This document shows positions 31,003 through 41,000 of a DNA stretch of 64,000 nt, one piece after another. A model generated the notes under the pieces. The model was not told where the DNA came from. It worked only from the letters and a program-made list of their open reading frames with translations, and made no database searches. The stretch comes from Cladosporium sp. IMV 00045 (lineage: Eukaryota; Ascomycota; Dothideomycetes; Cladosporiales; Cladosporiaceae), in assembly GCA_001931905.2 (NCBI GenBank), contig MSJI02000792.1, positions 1 through 64,000 on the forward strand, written 5' to 3'. The translations under genes were made by a program, and so were the position numbers. Position 1 is the stretch's first letter. Each line of letters starts with the position of its first letter.

Positions 31003-31914
31003 TTTGATTGTCATCTAATATGGAAGTGAGGCTGATGGTCCTGTCTTTTGTAGAATAGCTGATACCCATACAATCGTAGTATTCCAAGATAGTTTTTCTC
31101 CGTGTCAGCCATGCCAATACCATCACGCGTAGTATTAGCAACCTGTCATCTTGTTGTGGAGATCTCTGTTCTTCAACTGATACCTATGTAATCCAACCCA
31201 CCGGGAGTAATAGTCCAAGATAGTTTCTCTCCGTGTCAGCCATACTAGTACCATCACGCGTAGTACAATCGACCTATTATCTTATTGTGGAGATCTCTAT
31301 TCTTCTACTGATACCCATACAGTCCAACCCACAGAGAGTACTAGTCCAAAATAGAGGTTTCCATGTACCAGCCACGCTTATACCATTACGCGTAGTATAA
31401 TCAACCTATCACCTTGTTTGGGAGATCTCTGTTCTTCAGATCACGTCTCTCCGTGTCGATTATGCTCATACCATCGTGCTTGGTATATCCAAATTAGATA
31501 TTTCTCTGTCAGCCACGCTGGTACTATCAGGCTTGGTAGAACGACCTGTCACCTTATTATGGAGATCTTCGTTCTTCAAACCACGTCTCTCCGTGTCGAC
31601 TGTGCTCATACCATCGTGCTTGGTATGTCGAAGATAGATGTTTCTCTGTCAGCCATGCATATACCATCACGCATAAGTTCATCGACCTGTCGCCTTATTA
31701 TGGAGATCTCTGTTCTTCAAACGACGTCTCTCCGTGTCGCTAAGCTTATACCATCGTGCTTGGTATGCCGAGATCGACAATCGCACGTGAAGTGTTTTTG
31801 CAAAATAACGAATAGCCACATATTACAAATTGATAGATTGCACACAGAGACATCCATGCTCAATTTTACGCGTCATAAACAAGAATTTTCATTTAATCGA
31901 ATCTCTACCAATCA
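31003..31914. repeat. Complex tandem repeat array 1 (about 31021-31790), 88-bp family in plus orientation
   Basis: Starting some 20 bp after the TMEM135-like stop, a motif TACCATC(G/A)(T/C)GC(T/G)TGGTA-like recurs at 31118, 31249, 31381, 31469, 31522, 31609, 31662 and 31749. It is accompanied by GTCTCTCCGTGTC and GGAGATCTCTGTTCTTC. Intervals are 131, 132, 88, 53, 87, 53 and 87 bp, so the last part is a 140-bp higher-order unit made of about 87 + 53. The motif has inverted ends, TACCA and TGGTA, around 7 nt. The array is the reverse complement of the family seen at 62216-62960. It contains no coding frame. The rest to 31914 is the 3' side of the BTB gene. Confidence 0.85.
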
Positions 31915-33050
31915 TCATTCAGCTCGTACGTCGCGCATCTGACTGGAGCGACTCGGCCATATTTCCACAGGGAACCCGTTGACAACTCCGCGGTCAGGGG
32001 TTGGATCGTAGACGAGCCAGATTCTCAAAATCTGCGCGGCCATCTCGCCCTGGCAACGAAGATTGGCGCAAGCGTCTTTGGCGGATTTGGCGGTGTTGTT
32101 CGTGCAGTAAATAGCGCAGGTATCGCGCTCGTTCCTTGGCTGATGGTCGTCGACTTCGTCGTGGCGGAGGAGCAGCCATGCGTCGGCGAGGGACACGAAC
32201 TTGACGTGTTCTAACGGCCAAAGGCTCCAGGCTTCTAGGTGGCTAATGAACTCCTCCACATTCTTGATCGCGTGAGGGCAGTCACCGTGGCAGCTCACGA
32301 AGTTCTCGGTGCTTGGGTTCTTTTGCATGGCGACCTCGGCGCGGATACTTTCGAGCAGGTCTTCTTTGATGGTGTCCCTGATCGTTTCGATTTGACCTAG
32401 ACCGCCAGGTTAGTTGAGTCAATCTTGATGGTCAACAACAGGTAAAGCATACCCAGAAGATGTGTGAGGACTTTGGGCATGTCGTCTTTGCGTGGCGGAA
32501 AGTCGCCTGCGGTTGTTTTGACAAGCAGCAATCCCACCTTCGTGACGTAGTCTGTGAGCTGGAACTGCACTGAAGCAGCCAGAATCCCAATAAGCATGTT
32601 CGTGTCATTGGAAATGGGATCGAGCGTTTCGATGTGATTGCCTAGCCAGGAAGACATGTAGACTTTCAAAGAGGGTTGCGAGATCTTGTACTTGTGGCGC
32701 ACGATCAAGACGTCTTTGAGGAGCTGCTCGTCGAGAATCTCAGGAATATCGCGGAGTTGGCTGTGCAAGACCTTGCAAAGAAGCTCCATGGCGCGAGGTC
32801 CACCTTTCTGGACCGGCGTAACGATAGCGATGAGCGAATCGTGTGGTTGTTGGATTGCGCGAAGGAACAGTGCCTCAAGGACAGGAGAGGCCTGGCGGAG
32901 GATGACCGACGAGACTTGAAGTTGCCTAATCAATCAGTATCGATGCATCTATGATCGCAAGGGTGTCACTTACTTTTGATCCTCTCCCATTCCGCACACG
33001 AGAAGGACGTCCCCAGTAGGATCGATGTTGATGTTGAGTGGCTCGGCCAT
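31915..33050 (-). CDS. BTB/POZ-domain protein 1 (three exons)
   Basis: Minus-strand exons 32974-33050, 32453-32925 and 31915-32396 join in phase to 343 residues. Residues 1-115 fit a BTB fold: NINIDPTGDVLLVCG, then QVSSVILRQASPVLEALF across the first splice, the standard 'shape a cavity then helix' pattern of fungal BTB proteins. The remaining two thirds are helical with a Cys/His/Trp-containing C-terminus (SCHGDCPHA) that I do not assign. Fungal BTB proteins of this type are numerous; known relatives act as substrate adaptors for cullin-3 ligases or as dimerising scaffolds, but no function is known for this one. It is head-to-head with a second BTB gene (408 bp). Confidence 0.78.
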
Positions 33051-33458
33051 AGCTGCTTGCTCAGACTCGCAACAGGCACCGGGATCCAAGTACGGTAAAA
33101 TACTGTAGAATATGCATGTTAGACTTGCGTGTCATCGATGGTGAATTACACCATTCGTTATTCACTTACCGTCGAGTGGCTATTCCAAGGTAAGAAGATT
33201 GTTGATTGATAAGGGAGCGAAGAGAGGTGTCTAGTCAAGGTGCGGTGTAGTGGTGAGCGAGGGATGTGGTCCGCGTTACGATTGATTCTCGTCAAAGAGC
33301 GAAGTGTGGGTGGACTGCCGTGTGTTGGTTTCAAGAGGCAAGAGCGAAGGGTGGTAGTCATGTGACCAGGCTCCACTTCGGATAATCAGATCCATGGCAA
33401 CTGATCACAAAGCTCGCACGCACAACTTACCTGACCTTCCCACACAAACCACTTCCAC
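33051..33458. promoter_or_regulatory. Bidirectional promoter of the BTB gene pair
   Basis: 408 bp separate the two divergent BTB start codons. I see no clear TATA box or palindrome. Shared regulation is inferred from the arrangement. Confidence 0.5.
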
Positions 33459-34707
33459 ATGACAAAGCGATCGCACTCCGCAGCCATGGCAGACGAGCGA
33501 GAGCCCAAGAGATGTCGCAGTGCGCCACTGCCACTAGAACTCAGCGCCGCCGTCGACATGAAGCCCGAGAAGATCATCAATGTGATTGAAGATGGCGACG
33601 TTCTGCTAGTCGTTAGCAAGCTGAATGGCGAGGAGAAGAAGTAAGTACAAAAGGCACGAATCTCCGCTACACTTACTGATAAACACTCACAGCATTGGTT
33701 TGCGCTGCTCGTCAGTCGTATTGTCCATGGCCTCATTCGTCTTCAAAACCGCGCTCGCTGCTCCTGTCATACCGCCAGCGCCAGCAACCGACTCCTCCGC
33801 CAGCGCCACCACTCCGACAACCCTCGAGACAGGCAAACTCATCTCCCTCCCCGAGGACGACGGCGACGCACTGCTGCTGATCCTCTACATCCTCCACTTC
33901 CGCAACCATATGCTCCCAGCCTACATTCAACCAGACAAGCTGATCCGCATCGGCGTGCTCGTCGCCAAATACCGCTGCTCCCTGGCCATCTCCCGCGCCA
34001 CCACGCAGTGGTTCGACCGGATCTACAGCGAAGTGGAAGCCGGCAAAATCACCAAATCCGACGACATCGTGATGCTCATCCAAGCAGCCTACGTCTGCGA
34101 CGAAGCAATGTACTTCGCACGCCTGTCAAGCCTCTTCGTGCTCACGTTCCCAATGTCTGTGACAAAGGCATCTCCTGCCGAGCCCAACATGACGCACGAA
34201 GGGATCACACACCTCAAAACGCTCCTGCACCAACGCCAAGCATCGAGTCTTCAATCCCTGCGCATACAGATCGACCTCCTCACCGAGCCCTGCGCCATCG
34301 CCCTGGGAAAAGAATCCCACCACTACGTCGACTGCCCACCGGACACCGACCCCGAGGAGGCAGGCATCGACACGGATGACAAGCCCGACGTCTGCGTCGT
34401 CGACTCGCAAGCAGCGTTGCTCTACCTTGCAGCCATGCGCGACGCGGGGATCTGGCCTTCGACGACGGCGTGGGGGGGCAAGACGGGAAAGCAAGTCATC
34501 GACGCAATTAGGGAGTTACGTGTGCCGGAGTACGACGATAGCGATAAATGCGATTTCTGCCTGCCGCTGGTGGAGGAGTTTGCGAAGAAGTTGACGCTCG
34601 TGCGCCACTTGCAGAAGAATATCCTTTGGGGTCTATGTCTGGATTGTTTCAATGCGGGTGGGACTAATCCGGGGGAGTGTAGGTTTGCGCATGCTAAGAT
34701 GGGATAG
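33459..34707 (+). CDS. BTB/POZ-domain protein 2 (two exons)
   Basis: Exons 33459-33640 and 33693-34707 give 398 residues. A second in-frame ATG at 33486 (gccATGg) has better context and would give 389. The BTB core reads VIEDGDVLLVVSKL, then, across the 52-nt intron, GLRCSSVVLSMASFVFKTAL. About 40 residues of Ala/Pro/Thr-rich linker follow, then DDGDALLLILYILHFRNHMLP, shown as DDGDALLLILYILHF, which resembles the BTB helix before the dimer interface. The C-terminal 60 residues contain KCDFC, LCLDC and GECRFAH, a possible zinc-binding cluster that I cannot name. It shares architecture with the divergent BTB gene but has diverged strongly. A 107-bp tandem duplication begins in the last codons and runs past the stop. 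Confidence 0.78.
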
Positions 34708-34893
34708 GCAGTGGTCCAAGTGAGGGTGAAATCGAGTTAAGGAGAGCTGGTGGATGACATTGAAAAGTTCGGTCTTCGAAGGAGACTAGGTTTGCGCGTG
34801 TTAAGGCGTCATAGGCAGTGGCCGATGGGACGTTGTAATTGAGATATGAAAGCGGATGGATGACATTGAAAAGTTTAGCCTTTGAGGGCTGAT
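34681..34893. repeat. Tandem duplication of about 107 bp at the 3' end of BTB gene 2
   Basis: Two diverged copies, 34681-34787 and 34788-34893, share AGGTTTGCGC at the start, ATAGGCAGTGG in the middle and TGGATGACATTGAAAAGTT near the end (34751 and 34857). Copy 1 includes the last 27 bp of coding sequence. Copy 2 lies in the 3' UTR. Divergence is considerable, so the duplication is not recent. Confidence 0.8.
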
Positions 34894-35136
34894 GAGTTGA
34901 TTGCTTTGTTTGTTTGCGAGTTGAATTCGGGTATGATGCGTACTTGAGCAAATGAAGGGGAATGAAGAAAATGCCATAGTCGCGAATCAAGGAAATTGCA
35001 CGCTCAGCTTGTATTGCGGATGCTGTGAGTGCTAGCGATGGCGCTGTGCACTCGAGAAACGTGAAGAATGTGATAGCCCTCAGAGGATCCTGGCGGGCTC
35101 AGGGAATGCTCCCAAGGCCGTGCGGGCATGATTCGC
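34894..35136. other. Short convergent spacer, BTB gene 2 / ChAPs gene
   Basis: 243 bp of 3' flank between two convergent genes. No further feature is visible. Confidence 0.5.
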
Positions 35137-37501
35137 TCAGCCGTCGGTGCCATCGCTCTTGAAGGCAGCACAGAGCGCAGCGTATTGGTGGGTGAGGTCA
35201 AGGATGTGTTGCGGTAAGCTCGTTGCTTGGATGATGCTGCGGACCTTGACCGCGCCTTCCTCCTCGATGAGGTTGCGAATAGTGTAGAGGAGATCAGGAG
35301 AGAACTACGATGGTGTCAGCTTGCAATGTCTAATGATTTCCACGCGGGCGATCGGTGCTTACCTCAGAGTACCATCGGTACTGCCAAGCGACCAGCCTAA
35401 TGAGCGAGCCCAAAATGCCTCTGTGGTCTCCGTGCTTCTCGTAGAGCGCGAGGACGCCACGCATCGCCTTGGGACTGAAACGCATGCTCAAGCACGCCTG
35501 CCACGCCTCTATCGCCTCGTCCGGGTGGTGCAGGCGCTCGGCCAAGTCACCCAGGATCTCCCACTCCTCGGCATTCTTCTTGTATGCAAGTTGCTGCTGG
35601 CGGTATTGGGCAGCCTCGGTGCGCCAGATCGTGTAGATGCGCAGGTCTTCGTAAAGCACCATGAAAAGGTTGTCCAGCCAGCGCTCACAGAGACGCTTGT
35701 GCTGGAATTCCGTGTAATCCTGGTGCGAAGGGTCTGTTGGTGGCGGCGCGGGTTGCGGCGTTTCGGTGGCCGAGCGGACGGTGATGGTTGTGTCGGGCTT
35801 GGAGACGTCGGGGTCTAAGTGTGAAGCAGCAGCCGAAGGTTCGCCGTCAGTTTGCTGTTCTTCGACATTCTCTGAAGTTGTTTCGGCCTCGCCGTGGCCA
35901 TTAGGTTGAGGAGTGTCGGTGCCACGCAGGGCCGTAGTGCTGGCATTGCGGCTTTGGGTACCGGTCACAGTCTGCTTCTCGGCCCTGTATTCTTCTTCCA
36001 TGACGAAGACTTGACTTCTTGTTTTGAGCAACTGATCCCATCCAATCTTCTTGGTAATCTGGGTGAGGAGCATGTACGCCTTGTGGAAGGTGCCCTTGTA
36101 GTTTCCAGCTGCGAGTCTTCTAAGAGTAGGGTGGACCATGTCAACTTCAGGCGCGGCTCCAGCATCATCAATCTCGTCGCAGAGGGTCTCCGGTGCCAGA
36201 GGAAGCGACACCCTGGAGGGTTCAGGTAATCTTGGTGCATCTTTATCCTGGTATGTGAACATGGGACATGAATTGAGGGTGAGGAGCGCGAGCTCCCACT
36301 GTTCCTGGACCACATAGACTTCTGCAAGCCTCGCCCATGTGTTGAATTCGCTTGGTGCTGCAATTACTCCTCGTTTGGCAATATCCAGCGCAAGGTCACT
36401 TCGGCCCTTCTTCACACAGAAATCCGCCTGGCAGTCGAGAAGCGAGTAGTCCATGGGCAGTTCTTGGACAGCTTGGTGAAGTAATTGCACCGCTTTTACC
36501 TCTTCGTCTCCAGCCATGTACACCCGAGCGAGCAGCGAAGAGATCTCCGGATCCCTTGCGCGCAGTTTTTCGAAAAGATTAATTCCAGATGCAAAACGGC
36601 CCGAGATTTTGATGTAGCTGAGGATGCCAGATGTGAGGTGATTTGACACCAAGTTAGGAACTTGGATTTCAGGATCGGAGCCCAGTTGCCAGCCTACCAT
36701 AATATCAGCCGAGTCCTCTTGTCAAGTATGTGTTGCAATCTTACCACTAAAGAACAGCCTCTCAGCTGCATCCAAGAAGCGCTGCTCCTGATCCGTGCTC
36801 GTAATGGGGTTGAATCTGCGCACGCCAATTATGCGCTTGATCGTATCGCCCGAGCCATTGTCTGCATAGGAGTATGCGCGCAGTACACTGCAAAGGTATG
36901 TCTCAAGCCAGTGTTCCTCGGTGGCCTCCATTTTGCTTCCGCGCTCGTCCACACAGTAGCTCTCGACAGTTCCAGGAATTTGGACTTGCACACGCATGTC
37001 GACCCGAGAGAATGCATTGTAGCAGCTGTTGCGAGTCAGCGTCTAGTTGCATATGCGCTTTTTCGCGCATTCGGGCGCTTACCAGTAGATGCCAGAAGTG
37101 ACCTTGTTTAGCTTGTCGTGTGGTGAGTAGGTCAAAGTGTTGATGTATGCGGCCAAGCTCGCCGACGAGGAGGCATCGATACCCGTGACATGGTGGTATA
37201 CCCCAACCTTCGCAAGATCTTAGCACCATTTCCACTCAATCCTAGTCTCATGTTTCCCCTTCTTTCTATTCTCCAGTAACTCCTGCGCTGACGTACCTGT
37301 TTCGTGGTCGATTTGATCGGTTGCTTGACGAGGTGGACAAGGTCTGGTGGGCCGAGTTCGCGAAGGGTGGGGAGGCTGTCGGTTCTGATTTCGACTACTG
37401 AATGCGCATCGTCCTCGAATAGCCTGTATAATGTTTAGCGAATGCAGTAATGCAGACCTCTCATAGGCATCGACTGACTCGGGAACAGCGGTGGAAGGCA
37501 T
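35137..37501 (-). CDS. ChAPs family exomer cargo adaptor (Bch1/Bud7/Chs6-like), six exons
   Basis: Minus-strand exons 37458-37501, 37297-37423, 37083-37207, 36745-37025, 35363-36693 and 35137-35304 join in phase to 691 residues. ChAPs proteins bind Chs5 and Arf1 to form exomer, a trans-Golgi coat that carries chitin synthase and other cargo to the plasma membrane. Strongly conserved N-terminal blocks are rebuilt by splicing: GVYHHVTGIDASSSASLAAY, INTLTYSPHDKLNKVTSG and NAFSRVDMRVQVQIPGTVES. TPR-like helices follow (FASGINLFEKLRARDP, ARVYMAGDEEVKAVQLL). A low-complexity Gln/Thr/Pro insertion lies at about 510-560 before the C-terminal TPRs. Filamentous fungi usually have one or two such genes against four in yeast, so I give no yeast symbol. 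It is divergent from HIR3 with 539 bp between. Confidence 0.92.
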
Positions 37502-38040
37502 CTTGGTTGGTGGTGTCGCAGGCGCAATTCACTTCGAGAGCTTCCCCTTAGCTCGGTGTATAATGATAGGAGTTGGTCTCGCTCAGGTAATGGGGTGATA
37601 TGTCGAGCGGATTGGGAACCGTCGACTGAAATGCAATACAAGCGAACGAAAGGGACAAAAATCGCAGAAGGGTGTATTGGGAGACTTCACTTCCCACACC
37701 TCATCTCGAGTCGCCGTCTCAATGCCCAGCTGGCGTTCCATGCGCAGTCTTGGCCCAAGCTCAGCGTGTGATGACGGCGCCCGACCCTTTCTTTGGCCTC
37801 TCGACGCCGGCCGTTAATTGCTTGCCGCTTCACGCGACGCGCAACCACGAACATCTTACGAAAGGCACAACTCGAGCTATTAAACGTGATATACCACATC
37901 ACGAATCACACCGCCACCATCATTTGACAACATCACAGCATACTTCGCATGCACGCTTCCATCGCTGAGGCCCAAAAGCATGCGACTTTCCTCTTCACTT
38001 TGAAGCACGGCAGCCCCGAACCCCTGCCAATCTTTCCAAT
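37502..38040. promoter_or_regulatory. Divergent ChAPs/HIR3 promoter region
   Basis: 539 bp between two head-to-head core genes. No clear TATA box or palindrome is visible. The role is inferred from orientation. Confidence 0.5.
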
Positions 38041-41000
38041 ATGTCCGGATTCAAGGCTTTGAACATCGAGTCGGACGATGAGTCTGACATCGAGGTCGAC
38101 GACACCAAGGAGATCCAAATCGAAGAAACCCTGAAATTATATCAGACCGCTCTCAAATTCCACTCCGAAGGCCCCGCTTCTTTTAATAGAGCTGCAGATG
38201 CATATCGCGAGCTGTTCGAATCTGAGATCTTCCAATACCCGGAATCACAGACGGAGCTGCGACGTATCGAACTCTATGGACCCAATGCGGAAGTTGAAGA
38301 CGACCTGGCTGAGTATGAGGTGCCCACAGGTTTTGCGACTGGCAATCTGGAAACCAACAACAGCACGTTGCCACAAATCCTGCATCTGTCGCATAAGAAT
38401 TATGCTCAATTCAGACTGGAAGCGCTGGCATCAAAGATCAACACTTTGAACGTCAATCTGCGACAAATCCTCACCGATGCATCAGCTGCACTGGACCATT
38501 TCGTTCAGGCCCTCGACAAGGACGCCACAGACCTTGACCTGTGGCGACGCACAGCCACCGTGGGGGAGCTGCTTAACAGCAAGAGAGCGGCTCGATTTTG
38601 TCTCGAGGCTGTTTTGGATGGCGATGAGGAGGGGTTGACCAGCTTGATGACTCTGCCTGGTTTGGAGGATGGCATTGCTGGGGAGCAGCTGCGAGAGCTG
38701 GTAGCCACGCTAGGGGACCGACTCTCTGTCTTGCAAGCGCCTCTTCCGCCAAAGAGTCGAAAGCTTTTATCTCGTATGCTCAAGCAACGTTTGGACCCCT
38801 ACCACAGTATCGTCTCCCGGAGAAGGGCGCTTCTGAAAGAGAACAAAGTAGACCTGGATCAGGTACCTGAGCAGCAGCGAGCTGTCGTTCCAGCTCCCAA
38901 AAACTGGGTCGATCTTGGAGATGCTCTTCTCCGTCATCACAACGCTAATCAGTACAGCTCTGCGCCTCTTTCTGCCATTTCCTTCGACCTGGCCGACACG
39001 CCCATGGCACCGGAGCCTCCAAAACTTGACACCGCACCTACTCCTGGTCCAGCGCAAGTCAAACATGAAAATGTTTTTGCTTTCATGCCAACATCTATCC
39101 CTGAACAGTTTCCTGGATTAGACAACGGCATTCCGACTGTGCAGCCTCAAATCTCCGACGCCGACGCTGAAATGCGCGTGATATCACGGCCAGGTGAAGC
39201 TTCCGAATCAAACGGATCATCCACGATCAGCCTCCCTACAAGAAAGCGGTCAGGTGATGCTGCAGGCCTGGTCGAGGGCGGTGAGGAAGGCCGTACCAAA
39301 AGCAGGCGCACTCGCGGCAGGGAATCAATTCTCGACCTTGCTGAGAGCAAACAATCTACAATAGATGCGAACACACAGTGGGAATTCGAGCAGCAACTCA
39401 ACGAACGTAAGGCGGCGGATGATTGGTTGTATGAAACGACTGGAGTACTCTTCGAGAGGGTGGGTGTCTCCACTTTTGAAGCTGGCAAGAACGTGAGAAG
39501 CGAGTTGGAACCCTCCAGTGAGACAAGCAGCGAGCCTGCGTCGTTTGATCCAGGTGACAAGGCTCTCAAGCTCGCCCGCTCGGACTTTTGTCAGTTCTTG
39601 AACGCCTACAACGATCGCCTCGCACATCTGCTTCTGGTTGGAGGCGAAGACTTCAAGATAGGCCAATCATCTTCGACTTCCGGATCTGCAAATTCACTTG
39701 CTGGCTCCTCCTCGTCTAAAGCCCAGCCGAAATTCGATACTATGCCCAGTGGGCGTCTGTTTGACCTTCTGCGCAATGTGAACGAGGGATGGCTGTCAGC
39801 GGGCGAAGTAGCGTATATGTTCATCAAGGCTCTGACATCACCAGACGACTCTGGCTCTGGAACAAGCGCCTACGCCAGGTATTCGTGGTCTGAATCATTG
39901 AAGACCATCGTTGTCCGAACACTGGTCAACTTTGATGGAAGCATCTACGAGACTGCTGCCACCGAGCTCGAAAAGTTCCAGCGTCAAATCGCTGGTGACA
40001 ATGCAGAGCTGGCTGGCAACTCTCCATTGCCGGAGTTCCTCCTCACGATTTTTGAGCTTCATCTTGACATCTTCTGCTTGATCAAAGAGCCGAACAGCGG
40101 CGTTGATGAAGAGACTGTGGCCTTGCAAGGAGACCGCCTCCACCGATGGTCAGCCTTGGCGCGAGAAGTGATGCACGCGAGAAACGAAACTTCCGAGACT
40201 CAAGCGCCGTCAGATCAACTCAACCTGCGCTTCATCTGGGCCACGACGCTACACATTGGAGCACTGGCGGATGTGGACCAGGACTACGCATTAGAGTGCA
40301 TGCAAGATCTGCGACGCGCTCTTCTAGTGGCCGATGATTTCAGCGTCTTCTTACCCAACAATGCCGTCATGCCAGAGATCTCTATTGCTGCTATCGACCG
40401 CAAGATATCTGAGCTCACAACGAAGGACTTCTTCGCCAAGGTCACCGAAAATGAGATGAACGACCCACTCGCCACAATAGAAAACCTGGAGCCGCTACTC
40501 GAGTCTTTGGAGATGCAGGACAATGGCATGGAAAATGGCATGGCTCAAGAATCGGTGCCACAGCATGTTCCTCAAGACCTAGTTGATTTCCTAGCGGGCA
40601 GTAGCATGTCAGTCCGACTCATGCTTTGGCAGCGCCTCAGAGAGGCATACACGAAGATCTCCTACACACCCATGGTTGTGGTGTGCTACTTCCGAATGAT
40701 GAGGATGATCCTCAACCAAGTGAAAGGTGCTAGCTTCTTGGAACTTGAGCAGGAAGAGCGCCAGATGTTGCTTCTGAAGACCATGCGAATGGTTGATGTC
40801 ATGGTTGCCAGGGTATTCGCCCTGAGTGAGACGTCCGAAGACGCCTGGGAATACTTAGATGAGACAGGCCTGCCAGGCGCCATAACACTCCTGGGCGAAC
40901 TCCTCCACATCCTGCAGGTCTTCAACGTCTTCGAAGATTCTATCCAAATTGGGCAAACGAAACCACCGTCCGGCTCGAATGATCTTCCGGTACCTTCTTT

